Shown here piece after piece: positions 8,607 to 16,989 of a DNA stretch of 64,000 bases; positions within the stretch are counted from its first letter, which is position 1; every line of letters begins with the position of its first letter. The notes under the pieces were generated by a model that had not been told where the DNA came from, searched no databases, and saw only the letters and a list, made by a program, of their open reading frames with translations. This stretch comes from VRUE01 sp963702175 (GTDB taxonomy: Bacteria; Actinomycetota; Thermoleophilia; Solirubrobacterales; 70-9): positions 496,001-560,000 of the forward strand of contig OY969721.1 of the NCBI GenBank assembly GCA_963702175.1, read 5' to 3'. The translations under genes and the position numbers were made by a program.

Positions 8607-8848
8607 ACCTTGGCGTGCTCGACGACGAACTCGACCGCGTCGCCGACGGTCTCGATCCGCGCCGCTTGCTCCTCGGAGACCGAGATCCCGTAGCGATCCT
8701 CGAGCTCCATCACCAGCTCGTAGAGGTCGAGCGAGTCAGCGTCGAGATCCTCCTTGAAGCGTGTCCCCTCCTCGATCTTGGTCGCCTCCACTTCCAGCTC
8801 CTCGGCGAGGTGGCTGCGAACGAGGGTGAGGATCTCCTCGCGGGTCAT
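8603..8848 (-). CDS. acpP: Acyl carrier protein
   Basis: 81 residues from ATG 8848, chosen over upstream codons because AGGAAA lies at the right distance and it clears the plsX stop at 8862. The phosphopantetheine serine is Ser39 in the DADSLDL motif. It carries growing acyl chains in fatty-acid synthesis. It lies directly downstream of plsX, which uses acyl-ACP. Confidence 0.93.
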   Translation of the reverse strand: MTREEILTLVRSHLAEELEVEATKIEEGTRFKEDLDADSLDLYELVMELEDRYGISVSEEQAARIETVGDAVEFVVEHAKV

Positions 8849-8861
8849 CGCACGTTTCCTA

Positions 8862-9887
8862 TCACGCAGGGCCGTCGGCGAGCGAACCACGGGTGGCGCC
8901 GCCGGTCTCGAGCAAGGCCGCGGTCCGACCCACCGCGTCTACCTCGGCGCAGCGGGCAGCCAGGCGCACTGCGTTGGCGACCCCCTCCGCTCCCGAGCTG
9001 CCGTGGCCGACGACGGCGACGCCGCGCAGTCCGAGCAGGACGGCGCCGCCAGTCGCGTCCGGATCCATTTCGCGCCGCAGCCCACCCAGTGCCGGACGAA
9101 GCAACAGACCGCCGAGGGCGGAGAGCGGGTTGGAGCGGGCGGCCTCTCGAATCGCCGCAGTCAGGGTCCGCGCGGTGCCCTCCATCAGCTTCAGGGCGAC
9201 GTTGCCGGTGAAGCCGTCGGTGACGACGACGTCCGCCACGCCGGCCGGGAGGTCACGCCCCTCGACGTTGCCGAGGAAATCGATTCCGGCGGCCGCGGAG
9301 AGCGTCTCGCGCGCCGCGACCACCTCCTCGCGACCCTTGCCGGCCTCCTCGCCAACCGAGAGCAAGCCCACGCGGGGCCGCGCGACCCCCAGCACCGCCT
9401 CGCTGAAGGCGGCGCCGAGGAAGGCGAACTGGACCAGGTGCTGGGCGCGGACTTCGACGTTAGCGCCGACGTCGAGGAAGAGCGTGGGCTGCCCGCCAGG
9501 GGTGGGCAGCTGCACTGCGAGGGCGGGCCGCTGCACGCCGCGCAGCCGCCGCAGGCCGAAGGTGGCGGCCGCCATCGCCGCCCCGGTGGAGCCGACGCTC
9601 GCCATCGCCGCGCAGCGTCCCTCCGCTACAGCGGCGACGGCGCGGATCACCGATGCCTCCCCCTTTGCCCGAACCGCCGGCACTGCCTCCTCCTCGTTGG
9701 AGATCCACTCCGAGGTCGGTGTGACCTCCACACCATCCACTCCATTGAGCCCCAACTCGTCTGGGGGGCCGAAGACGCGTACGCCGATCCCGTCCGCCGC
9801 GGCCCTTCTCACCCCCCCAGCGAGCACGTCGAAACCCTGCTCGGCCCCGAACCCGTCCAGGGCGACGGTCACGCCGCGCCCGGCCAC
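8862..9887 (-). CDS. plsX: Phosphate acyltransferase PlsX
   Basis: Makes acyl-phosphate from acyl-ACP in phospholipid synthesis. Residues include VALDGFGAEQG at the start, DGFTGN in the middle and GVAVVGHGSSGAEGVANAV near the C-terminus, all family hallmarks. I chose GTG 9887 (341 residues) because GGAG sits five bases upstream; GTG 9872 is an alternative. It follows rpmF by two bases, the standard yceD-rpmF-plsX order. Confidence 0.9.
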   Translation of the reverse strand: MAGRGVTVALDGFGAEQGFDVLAGGVRRAAADGIGVRVFGPPDELGLNGVDGVEVTPTSEWISNEEEAVPAVRAKGEASVIRAVAAVAEGRCAAMASVGSTGAAMAAATFGLRRLRGVQRPALAVQLPTPGGQPTLFLDVGANVEVRAQHLVQFAFLGAAFSEAVLGVARPRVGLLSVGEEAGKGREEVVAARETLSAAAGIDFLGNVEGRDLPAGVADVVVTDGFTGNVALKLMEGTARTLTAAIREAARSNPLSALGGLLLRPALGGLRREMDPDATGGAVLLGLRGVAVVGHGSSGAEGVANAVRLAARCAEVDAVGRTAALLETGGATRGSLADGPA

Positions 9888-9889
9888 GG

Positions 9890-10105
9890 TTACTCCGCTT
9901 TGTCGGTGGCGGCCGCGGTCGGATCGGCCACTTTGTGCTCGATCACCTCGCGCCCGTTGTAGGTACCGCAAGTCGGGCACACCCGATGCGGAAGGCGCGG
10001 GCTATGGCAACGCGGACACTCATTCAGCCGCGCCTTGCCGGCCTTGTGCTGCGCACGCCGCTTGTCGCGCCGGGCGCTCGAGGTTCTCTTCTTGGGGACC
10101 GCCAT
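9890..10105 (-). CDS. rpmF: 50S ribosomal protein L32, zinc-binding form
   Basis: 71 residues starting MAVPKKRTSSARRDKRRA at ATG 10105. Two CxxC pairs (CPRC and CPTC) make this the zinc-ribbon form of L32. The C-terminal tail past EVIEHK is longer than minimal L32. It lies between the YceD-family gene and plsX, as in many bacteria. Confidence 0.95.
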   Translation of the reverse strand: MAVPKKRTSSARRDKRRAQHKAGKARLNECPRCHSPRLPHRVCPTCGTYNGREVIEHKVADPTAAATDKAE

Positions 10106-10131
10106 GAGCGCGGAATCGTAGCGGGTGGCCC

Positions 10132-10656
10132 CTACTCCAGCTTCAGCTCGTCGAGCTTGGCCCAGGGAGAGTCGCCTCCCGTGTCGTGTTCGTGGGCGGC
10201 TGGTTCGGCGTCGTTTAGGGACTCGCCGCAGACTGGGCAGAGGCCAGCGCAGTCGGGGCGGCAGAGGACGCGGGTGGGCGTCGCGAGGGCCGCCGCGTCG
10301 TGGGCCCAGCGGCCCAGGTCGAGCTCGTCGTCGACCACGTAGGGGCTGCGCAGCTCCTCGTCGTCGGTGTCGCGCTGGTCGACCTCTCGGGCGTCCACCT
10401 CGGTCTCCACAGCGGCGGCCTCGAGACAGCGCATGCACGGGCCATCGAGACGGAGAGGAAAGCGCAGGCGGAAGGCGTAGCCGCTGCTTTGCCGCGAGAC
10501 GTCGATCCTGGCGTCTACTGACTCGCGCTCTACGAGATAGGACTGCCCGCCGAGCTCGAGCGCCTCGAGGCGGACCGGCAGATCCAGCCGCCTGCCCTCG
10601 CCGTAGGCGAGATTGAGGCGCGCCAAGTCGACGATGGTGGTTGGGATTCGAGCCAT
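10132..10656 (-). CDS. yceD: YceD family protein (DUF177), putative 23S rRNA accumulation protein
   Basis: 174 residues from ATG 10656, preceded by GGAGG at seven bases. Cysteine motifs GPCMRC and CRPDCAGLCPVCG are characteristic of this family, whose E. coli member is needed for normal 23S rRNA levels. It sits immediately upstream of rpmF, the conserved place. The exact biochemical role is not known from sequence. Confidence 0.88.
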   Translation of the reverse strand: MARIPTTIVDLARLNLAYGEGRRLDLPVRLEALELGGQSYLVERESVDARIDVSRQSSGYAFRLRFPLRLDGPCMRCLEAAAVETEVDAREVDQRDTDDEELRSPYVVDDELDLGRWAHDAAALATPTRVLCRPDCAGLCPVCGESLNDAEPAAHEHDTGGDSPWAKLDELKLE

Positions 10657-10711
10657 CAGCACTCCTCCGCTTCGCCCGCTCTTACGATGGCACCTCGGAC
10701 GAGGTTACGAA

Positions 10712-11206
10712 ATGGACCGATTCGACTGGACACCCGATGAGTACTTGACGCGGATCCGCGCCCGGATCCCGCGCTATGACGAGCTGCAAGAGCAGGCTGT
10801 CGCCGCGATCCCTTTCCCGCCAAAGCGTGTCCTCGAGCTTGGGATGGGGACTGGCGAGACCACGAGGCAATTGATCGAGGCCTACCCCGACTCCTGGGTG
10901 ATCGGCCTCGACTCCAGCCCCGACATGGTCTTTCGCGCCCGCCAGACCTACGACGACGTCCAGTTGGCCCGCATGGAGGACCCCCTCCCCGACGGCCCCT
11001 GGGACCTAGTCATCTCCGTGCTCTCAGTCAACGACCTCAACGACGTCCAAAAGCAAGCCCTATTCCGCAGAGTAAAAGACCACTCCCGCTCCCTAGTGAT
11101 CGGCGACGTCTTCGAGGGAGACCAACTTTCCGATCTCGTCAAATGGTCCGGTGGCGAGATCACCTGGCAAGCAGAGGATCTAGCAGTAGTACGCGCCGTG
11201 TATTGA
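10712..11206 (+). CDS. Class I SAM-dependent methyltransferase
   Basis: 164 residues from ATG 10712 (GAGG eight bases upstream; the open frame extends further 5' but overlaps yceD). Motif I is VLELGMGTGETTRQL near 40-54 followed by VIGLDSSPDMV, so it binds SAM; the substrate is unknown. It is the only plus-strand gene in the first 21 kb, and several stretches use A/T-ending codons unlike its neighbours, suggesting later acquisition. It converges on the SepIVA-like gene. Confidence 0.82.
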   Translation: MDRFDWTPDEYLTRIRARIPRYDELQEQAVAAIPFPPKRVLELGMGTGETTRQLIEAYPDSWVIGLDSSPDMVFRARQTYDDVQLARMEDPLPDGPWDLVISVLSVNDLNDVQKQALFRRVKDHSRSLVIGDVFEGDQLSDLVKWSGGEITWQAEDLAVVRAVY

Positions 11207-11315
11207 GAGGGTCGGGTGGCCCTCAAAGCGGCTTGTACTTTTTCGGCCGTCCGCTTCGCGGCAGTCAGCGAGGCTCACCGAAAAAGTTGAGCGACGAGGG
11301 CCACCCGACCCTCTC
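11205..11315. repeat. Nested palindrome, family D copy 2 (convergent intergenic)
   Basis: Outer arms GAGAGGGTCGGGTGGCCCTC (11205-11224) and its perfect complement (11296-11315) enclose the arms ACTTTTTCGG/CCGAAAAAGT also found in copy 1. The common core includes TTGTACTTTTTCGGCCGTCC. The outer arms are unrelated in sequence to those of copy 1. It lies between convergent genes and could terminate both. Confidence 0.8.
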
Positions 11316-11330
11316 CCCCACAAAGCGCGA

Positions 11331-11816
11331 CTACTGCTGCTCGTCGAGCTCAGCCACCGGCTGCTGCTCTTCGTCGCGCCCGGCGAGCCGGTCGCGACCG
11401 CGCTGCACGGCGGCGAGGAACTTCTGCAGGTTGACCTCGAGCGTGTTGAGGATCTCGTCGGCGTAGTCCTCGGCGCCGAGACGAATCTCACGCTCGCGGG
11501 CACGGGCGTCCTCGACGATCTCGTCGGCGGCACGCTCGGCCTGCTTGGTGACCTCCTCGTCGGAGATCAGGCGGGCCTGCTGCTCGCGCGCCTCGCGCAC
11601 GATCCGCTCCGCCTCACGTTTGGCCTCGGCGAGCATCTCCTGGCGCTCCTTGACGATCCAGCGCGCCTGCTTGATCTCCTCGGGGATCGTCGCCCGCATC
11701 TGGTCGAGGAGGTCGTAGATCTCCTCGCGGTCCACGCGCACCTGATCAGTCAGAGGGACCGGGCGGGCGTTGTGGACGACGTCGTCCAGCTTGTCTATGA
11801 GGACCAGAACGTCCAT
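11331..11816 (-). CDS. SepIVA/DivIVA-like coiled-coil protein
   Basis: 161 residues, strongly charged and predicted helical. The N-terminus reads MDVLVLIDKLDDVVHNARPVPLTDQVRVD, and a long coiled coil runs from about 30 to 125 (Glu/Arg/Ala heptads). The mycobacterial counterpart next to coaD is SepIVA, a septation factor; I infer homology from the N-terminal motif, length and position. There is no membrane segment. A generic ATP-synthase-b-like coiled coil is the alternative reading. Confidence 0.7.
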   Translation of the reverse strand: MDVLVLIDKLDDVVHNARPVPLTDQVRVDREEIYDLLDQMRATIPEEIKQARWIVKERQEMLAEAKREAERIVREAREQQARLISDEEVTKQAERAADEIVEDARAREREIRLGAEDYADEILNTLEVNLQKFLAAVQRGRDRLAGRDEEQQPVAELDEQQ

Positions 11817-11920
11817 TAGAAGATCGTAAGCCTACGTGTCAGGGGCATTTTCGGTGAAGAAGCGGTTATTTCCACGGCTTTTTGCAATCTATCGCCCACC
11901 GCAGACCATGCCGGCGAAGC

Positions 11921-12424
11921 CTACCTGTCGCCCAGGCGGTCCGCCATCGCCGTCGCGACTGGGGCCGGGACAAGATCGGAGACGTCGCCGCCGAAGGTGG
12001 CCATTTCCTTTACCCCGGTCGAGGAGAGAAAGCTGTACTGAGCCGAGGCGATCACGTAGATGCTCTCGATCCCCGGGTCGAGCTTGCGATTCAGCTGCGC
12101 CATCTCGAACTCGTACTCGAAGTCGGAGATCGCCCGCATCCCCTTGACGATCGCCTTCGCGCCGAGTTCGCGGGCGAACTCGACCAGCAGGTTGGAGAAG
12201 ATCCTCACCTCTACATTGGGCAGATCTGCCGTCGCCTCTTCGATGAAAGCGCGGCGCTCCTCAGCCGTGAACAGGGTCTTCTCCTTGCGGATCGGGTTGT
12301 TGACGACGCCGACCACGACCCGCTCGAAGACCCGTGAGGTGCGGGTGATGATGTCGATGTGGCCGTTGGTGACCGGGTCGTAGCTGCCCGGACAAACCAC
12401 TGTCCCGTTCTGCTCGCCGGTCAT
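11921..12424 (-). CDS. coaD: Phosphopantetheine adenylyltransferase
   Basis: Fourth step of coenzyme A synthesis. Of 167 residues, the nucleotidyltransferase motif GSYDPVTNGH is at 13-22 and the C-terminal SST motif (FLSSTGVKEMA) near 133-143. Start ATG overlaps the rsmD stop as ATGA; rsmD-coaD coupling is widespread. About 100 bp to the SepIVA-like gene upstream of its stop hold no other gene. Confidence 0.95.
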   Translation of the reverse strand: MTGEQNGTVVCPGSYDPVTNGHIDIITRTSRVFERVVVGVVNNPIRKEKTLFTAEERRAFIEEATADLPNVEVRIFSNLLVEFARELGAKAIVKGMRAISDFEYEFEMAQLNRKLDPGIESIYVIASAQYSFLSSTGVKEMATFGGDVSDLVPAPVATAMADRLGDR

Positions 12425-12960
12425 TTCGACACCCCACCGTAGAAGGAGACGTCAGTGGCGCCGTAGCGGCGCTGGCGGATCGGCGCCAGGGAGTCGAGGC
12501 GGAGCGGCCGCCGCGCAGCGCTCTCGACGACCGCGGTCCCCCCCTCGGCGAGAAGGCGCGGCAGATGGGTGTCGAGTTCCTGCCCCACGCGGTCGGCGAG
12601 TCTATAGGGGGCGTCGACGAAGACGAGGTCGAAGCGAGCCTCCGCGGAGGCGTCGCCCAGCCAGCGCGGCACGTCGGCGCGGATCAAGCGGGTGCGCTCG
12701 CCGAGGCCGAGGTGCTCGACGTTGCCGAGCGCTGCCCGGGTATCGCGGTCGACCAGGGTCGCGTCGAGGGCGCCGCGCGAAAGGGCCTCGATCGCCAGCG
12801 CTCCGGTGCCGCAGTAGAGGTCGAGGATGCGGCTGTCATTGACCCGGTCCCCGAGCGCCGAGAAGATCGCCTCGCGGACCCGGTCGGACGTCGGCCGCAC
12901 CTGCCAGCCTCGCGGCGCGACCAAGCGCCTGCCCTTCAGCTCTCCCGCGATCACCCTCAT
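12421..12960 (-). CDS. rsmD: 16S rRNA (guanine-966-N2)-methyltransferase RsmD
   Basis: 179 residues from ATG 12960, beginning MRVIAGELKGRRL; the GGAGG ten bases upstream supports this start. SAM motif ILDLYCGTGALAIEALSRGA is clear. The target motif is DAPY instead of the usual DPPF/DPPY, a modest change. It follows recG across the family-B repeat and overlaps coaD. Confidence 0.92.
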   Translation of the reverse strand: MRVIAGELKGRRLVAPRGWQVRPTSDRVREAIFSALGDRVNDSRILDLYCGTGALAIEALSRGALDATLVDRDTRAALGNVEHLGLGERTRLIRADVPRWLGDASAEARFDLVFVDAPYRLADRVGQELDTHLPRLLAEGGTAVVESAARRPLRLDSLAPIRQRRYGATDVSFYGGVSK

Positions 12961-12980
12961 AAAAGTCGCGCCTCCCTCAC

Positions 12981-13030
12981 ATCGCAAAGGAATCAGATAT
13001 GCATGCTCGTTCGCTCGGCGCTCCGCTCAG
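12981..13030 (-). repeat. Degenerate family B repeat between recG and rsmD
   Basis: On the minus strand this resembles the two good family-B copies: the GAACGAGCATGCATATCTG segment matches GAACAAGCGTGCATATCTG of copy 2. In the peptide frame it reads ERSAERTSMHI then stop, so the mini-ORF is truncated. Its left end coincides with the restored recG stop at 13027-13029, exactly as the other copies begin at upstream stop codons. Confidence 0.5.
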
Positions 13031-13177
13031 AGTGGTATCGGGTCGGAGGCGCCGGCGCCGAAGCGGCGACGCGCGGCCTCGAGCAGCGGGCCGAGCTCCG
13101 GCGCGTCAAGAGAACCATGGCGGCGGAGCAGGGTCAGGACCTCGTCCCGGGCAGCGACCAGAGACCGGGGTTTCCTC
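13027..13177 (-). other. recG: Out-of-frame C-terminal tail of recG
   Basis: One base out of the recG frame, the minus strand continues LVAARDEVLTLLRRHGSLDA, then PELGPLLEAARRRF and a TGA at 13027. That is a plausible RecG C-terminus. The in-frame ending (PVSGRCPGRGPDPAPPPWFS) is proline-rich and unlike RecG. The frame change lies in the run rendered ccggggtttcctcc near 13168-13181. Confidence 0.75.
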
Positions 13178-15250
13178 CGGCAGCTCGGCGAGCCCGAAAC
13201 GCGGCAGGCCGTGCTGGCGAGTGCCCAGCACCTCTCCCTCGCCGCGCAGCGTGAGGTCGATCTCGGCGAGCTTGAACCCGTCGCCCTCGCGCTCCACCGC
13301 TTCGAGGCGGCGTCGCGCCATCCCGCCCGCTCCTTCCGGGAGCAAGAGGCAGTGGGAGCTGTGCGTCCCCCGCCCCACGCGTCCCCTCAGCTGGTGCAGC
13401 TGGGAGACGCCGTAGCGCTCGGCGCCCTCGATCGCCATCACGGTCGCGTTGGCCACGTCGATCCCGACCTCGATCACCGTGGTCGCGACGAGCACGTCGG
13501 TCTCCCCCGTGACGAACGCTTCCATCGCTTCGGCCTTGCGGGCTGAGGGCATCTGACCGTGAATCACGCCGACCGTGAAGTCGCGCAGCTCGCCCGCCGC
13601 CAGCCGCTCCGCCTCTTTCTCCGCCGCCCTCCCCTGCATCTTCTCGGACTCTTCGACCAGCGGGCAGACGACGTAGGCCTGGCGGCCCGCGCGCAGCTGG
13701 GCGCGGATGAACTCGTATGCCGCCTCGCGCTCGTCGCCGGCCACCACTCGGGTCTCGATCGGCTTGCGGCCGGCGGGGAGCTCGCGCAGGGCCGTTGTGT
13801 CGAGATCGCCGTAGGCGGTCAGCGAGAGGGTGCGCGGGATCGGCGTCGCGGTCATGTGGAGGACGTGCGGCGCCAGCCCCTCGACCCCCTTCGAGTCGAG
13901 CGCCCGGCGCTGCTCGACGCCGAAGCGGTGCTGCTCGTCGACCACGCAGACCGCCAGCCGGGCAAACTCGACAGTGGGCTCGAGCAGGGCGTGGGTGCCG
14001 ACGATCAGGCCCAGCTCACCGCTGGCGAGTTGATCCAACGCCTGCTGGCGCCGCTTGGCCGGGGTAGCGCCGGTCAGGAGTGCGAACGGGGTGGCTTCTG
14101 CCGCCAGCAGCCTCGCCAGCGTCGCCGCGTGCTGTTCGGCCAGGGTCTCGGTCGGCGCCATCAGCGCCGCCTGGTAGCCGGCTTCCAGCGCCCGTAGCAT
14201 CGAGTACAGCGCCACCACGGTCTTGCCGCTGCCCACCTCCCCCATCAGCAGCCGCTGCATCGGCTCGCCGGAGCGCAGGTCGGCGTCGACCTCGTCGAAG
14301 GCCCGCAGCTGGTCCCCTGTCGGCTCGAACGGCAGCGACTCGATCCAGCGCCCGACCGACTCTCCCGGCTTCCCCAGCAGGGGAGCCGGACGCGCGGTGC
14401 GGTGGGAGCGCTTCCGCGTGGCCAGGATCGCCTGGTAGAGGAACAGCTCTTCGAACGCCAGCCGCTCCCGAGCCTCCTCTACGTCCTCCTCGCTCTCCGG
14501 GAAGTGCACGGTCCGGATCGCATCGCCAACCCCAGCCAACCCCCGCCGCGTGCGCAGCTCCGCAGGCAGCGGCTCGATCGCGTTTCCAGCGAAGACGACG
14601 GACTGCTCCATCCATTGTCGGATCCGCTGCGCTTTCAATCGCTCCGTCGCAGGATGAACGGGTACGAGCGTTGCGGCCCGCGGGTCCTGTCGTGGGGAGG
14701 GGGCCTGCGGGCGGGCAGGTGTGTCCGTTCTCGGCCCCCTCCCCACGCCACCCGCGGGAGCAACGAGCTCATACTCACTCACTCTGAAGCCGCGTTTGTC
14801 CCGCGCCCCGGTGAGCAGAAGCTGAACTCCTTGCGTCAGCTTCTGGGCGACCCAGGGCTGGTTGAACCAGGTGGCGCGGACCGAGTCGGTTTCGTCGCCG
14901 ACCTTGACCGAGACGATGCTGAGGCCGCGGCGGCGGAAGGGGCGGGGGTTCGCGCCCAGCACCTCGACCTGAACGGTTGCCTGACTTCCCAGCTCGACCT
15001 CGGCCAGCGGCACCACCGTGCGGTCGCGGTGGCTGCGCGGGAAGCGGAGAAGCAGGTCGTAAACGGTGGCGAGGCCGGCTTCGGCGGCCACCTCGGCAAG
15101 TTTGGGTCCCACTCCGGAGAGCGCAGTCAAGGGAACGTCGAGGACGCTGGGGCGGGGCCAGCGGACGGGCGCGTCACGCAGCTGCTCCGGGGTGAACTCG
15201 AACTCGCCGGCGAAGGAACGCACCGTTACTGGGCGGCGAGCAGCCACCAC
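13106..15250 (-). CDS. recG: ATP-dependent DNA helicase RecG, 3' end frameshifted
   Basis: Remodels stalled forks and Holliday junctions. The wedge/OB region (residues 40-160), Walker A GEVGSGKTVVAL, DEQH box and the C-terminal QLRGRVGRG motif are present. Residues about 163-190 are a Gly/Pro/Arg-rich insertion encoded by a family-A palindrome. The last 18 or so residues are out of frame relative to the family. The annotated GTG 15250 overlaps the upstream kinase gene; GTG 15223, just after that gene's TAA, is the alternative start. Confidence 0.88.
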   Translation of the reverse strand: MVAARRPVTVRSFAGEFEFTPEQLRDAPVRWPRPSVLDVPLTALSGVGPKLAEVAAEAGLATVYDLLLRFPRSHRDRTVVPLAEVELGSQATVQVEVLGANPRPFRRRGLSIVSVKVGDETDSVRATWFNQPWVAQKLTQGVQLLLTGARDKRGFRVSEYELVAPAGGVGRGPRTDTPARPQAPSPRQDPRAATLVPVHPATERLKAQRIRQWMEQSVVFAGNAIEPLPAELRTRRGLAGVGDAIRTVHFPESEEDVEEARERLAFEELFLYQAILATRKRSHRTARPAPLLGKPGESVGRWIESLPFEPTGDQLRAFDEVDADLRSGEPMQRLLMGEVGSGKTVVALYSMLRALEAGYQAALMAPTETLAEQHAATLARLLAAEATPFALLTGATPAKRRQQALDQLASGELGLIVGTHALLEPTVEFARLAVCVVDEQHRFGVEQRRALDSKGVEGLAPHVLHMTATPIPRTLSLTAYGDLDTTALRELPAGRKPIETRVVAGDEREAAYEFIRAQLRAGRQAYVVCPLVEESEKMQGRAAEKEAERLAAGELRDFTVGVIHGQMPSARKAEAMEAFVTGETDVLVATTVIEVGIDVANATVMAIEGAERYGVSQLHQLRGRVGRGTHSSHCLLLPEGAGGMARRRLEAVEREGDGFKLAEIDLTLRGEGEVLGTRQHGLPRFGLAELPEETPVSGRCPGRGPDPAPPPWFS
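14678..14758 (-). repeat. Family A palindromic element, divergent copy inside recG
   Basis: Outer arms CCCGCGGGT (14678-14686) and ACCCGCGGG (14750-14758) and inner arms GTGGGGAGGGGGCC (14692-14705) and its complement (14733-14746) are both perfect. The ends match family A: minus-strand GCGGGTGGCG at the left and CGACAGGACCCGC at the right, while the middle differs. It is in frame in recG and adds roughly 27 residues between the wedge and helicase domains. Confidence 0.75.
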
Positions 15251-16857
15251 CAGCTCGGCTGGCCGCCCTCGTGTGTCTCGATCTCGACCCCGTCGGGAAC
15301 GTGCGTGTCGAGCTCCTCCAGTGGGATCGGCGCCGCCTCGCCGGCGATCACCGTGACGATCTCCGCGCCCTCCGCCAACTGCTCGATCGTCGCCGCCAGG
15401 GTCGACCCGGCTCCTCCCCAGGCGACGATCTCGCCGCCAACGAAGCCGACCGCGTCGCCCTTGCGAAAGCGCCCCTGGGCATCGTCCCGGGCAGCGGGAG
15501 CGACGCCGCCACTGGCGATTTCCCCGAGCGCAGCGTGGAGCCGCTCGCCGTTCTCCTCCAGCGCGACCGCCCGGTCAAGCTCGACCAGGACCAGCAGGCT
15601 CTCCTGCTGGGAGGTGGAAGGCACCACTCGCGCCGGCTTCTCCGACAGCTCGCAGGCGCGCTCGGCGGCCATGATCACATTGGAGGAGCTGGGCAGGACC
15701 AACACTTCCTCGGCCGGAACTCCGTGGATGCCGGCCAGCAGCTCGTAGGTCGAGGGGTTGAGCGTCTCGCCGCCGTCGATGACGTCGGCGCCGAGCTCGG
15801 CAAAGAGCCGCGTCAGCCCCTCGCCGGCGGCGACCGCGAGGACGCCGGTCCTGCCCTCCTCGAGGCGGGCCCGGCGTTCCGCGACCTGCTCCCGCATGTC
15901 GCCTACGTCAAGGTTGGTCACCTCCCCAGCACCCTCGAACAGGGTCACAGCGGCTTCGGGGTCGTCGGTGTGGACGTGAACCTTCAGCGTCACCTCGTCG
16001 CCGACGACGAGGACGGAGTCCCCCATACCCTCCAGCCGCGGCAGGAAGTCACGCGCCGAGAGTCCGGCGCCGGAGACAATGAAGTTGGTGCAGTAGCGGA
16101 AGCGACTGTCCTCGTGGCGGGGGCGGCTGGCCGGCGGCGCCTCGTGGTGGGTGACCTCCGGTGAAGCCGCTCCATCACCGCGCAGACCGGCGACGACTCC
16201 GGCGAGGATCAGGACCAAGCCATAACCGCCCGCGTCGACGACGCCCGATTCACGCAGCACGTCGAGCTGCTCGGGCGTCCGCTCGACCGCACGCTGCCCG
16301 TCGGCGATCGCCCGCTCGAGGATCCCGGCGAGGACGGCGTCCTGCTCCTCGTCGCTGACCCCGCGGTCAAGGCGCTGCTTCTCGGTGTCGAGGCGGGAGA
16401 GCTGGCGGGCGATTGAGTGCGCCATCTCGCGGAAGACGGTCAGCATCGTCCCCTCGGCCGGCTCGCGTACCGACTCGTAGGCAGCGTCGGCGGCGCTGGC
16501 GAAGGCCGAGGCAATCAGGACGGGGTCGATCAGCTCGCCGGGCCGACTGGCCAGCTCCTCGGCGGCGCCGCGAACGATCTGGCTGAGGATTACCCCGGAG
16601 TTCCCCCGCGCCCCCATCAGCGCCGCTCGCGCCAAGGCCTGGACCAGCTGGGTGCGGCCGATCTCGTCGACCTCGAGCCCGTTGAGCCGGTCCAGCTCCT
16701 CCATCACGGCGCGCATCGTCATCGCCATGTTGTCGCCGGTGTCGCCGTCAGCGACGGGGAAGACGTTGAGGTCGTTGACCTCCTGGCGCCGCTCCTCCAG
16801 ATGCGCATAGGCAGCTGTGACGACGCGCCGGAAGCGCACGATGCTGGGATCGGGCAT
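15226..16857 (-). CDS. DAK2/FakA-like kinase-domain protein
   Basis: 544 residues from ATG 16857. The N-terminal DhaL/DAK2 domain (about 1-200) has the Mg-ATP motif FPVADGDTGDNM and ARGNSGVILSQI; the C-terminal half is the DegV-like/YloV region. Close relatives are fatty-acid kinase FakA (with a FakB partner) and uncharacterised DAK2 proteins, so phosphoryl transfer to a lipid-bound partner is the best guess. The order rpmB - DAK2 - recG is conserved across Gram-positive bacteria. Confidence 0.85.
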   Translation of the reverse strand: MPDPSIVRFRRVVTAAYAHLEERRQEVNDLNVFPVADGDTGDNMAMTMRAVMEELDRLNGLEVDEIGRTQLVQALARAALMGARGNSGVILSQIVRGAAEELASRPGELIDPVLIASAFASAADAAYESVREPAEGTMLTVFREMAHSIARQLSRLDTEKQRLDRGVSDEEQDAVLAGILERAIADGQRAVERTPEQLDVLRESGVVDAGGYGLVLILAGVVAGLRGDGAASPEVTHHEAPPASRPRHEDSRFRYCTNFIVSGAGLSARDFLPRLEGMGDSVLVVGDEVTLKVHVHTDDPEAAVTLFEGAGEVTNLDVGDMREQVAERRARLEEGRTGVLAVAAGEGLTRLFAELGADVIDGGETLNPSTYELLAGIHGVPAEEVLVLPSSSNVIMAAERACELSEKPARVVPSTSQQESLLVLVELDRAVALEENGERLHAALGEIASGGVAPAARDDAQGRFRKGDAVGFVGGEIVAWGGAGSTLAATIEQLAEGAEIVTVIAGEAAPIPLEELDTHVPDGVEIETHEGGQPSWWWLLAAQ

Positions 16858-16931
16858 TACTCGAAATCTAACTGCCGGGTGCGGATGACCCCCAAGGTCG
16901 ACTGACCAAGCCAGAGGGTGCACGACGACGA

Positions 16932-16952
16932 GCGAATAGCAAGGCTATTTGC
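16932..16952. terminator. Hairpin 3' of rpmB
   Basis: GCGAATAGC-AAG-GCTATTTGC forms an 8-9 bp stem with one wobble, located about 40 bases after the rpmB stop and upstream of the DAK2 gene. There is no T-run, so termination is only a suggestion. The rest of 16858-16989 shows nothing else clear. Confidence 0.35.
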
Positions 16953-16989
16953 GAGGAGGTGGGTGCGCTATGGCGCAGGTCGGGCGGCC

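Noticed and set aside
8888..8904. GGGTGGCGCCG in plsX as another family A end
   Set aside because: No partner arm or second terminus within 150 bp; it encodes ordinary PlsX residues.
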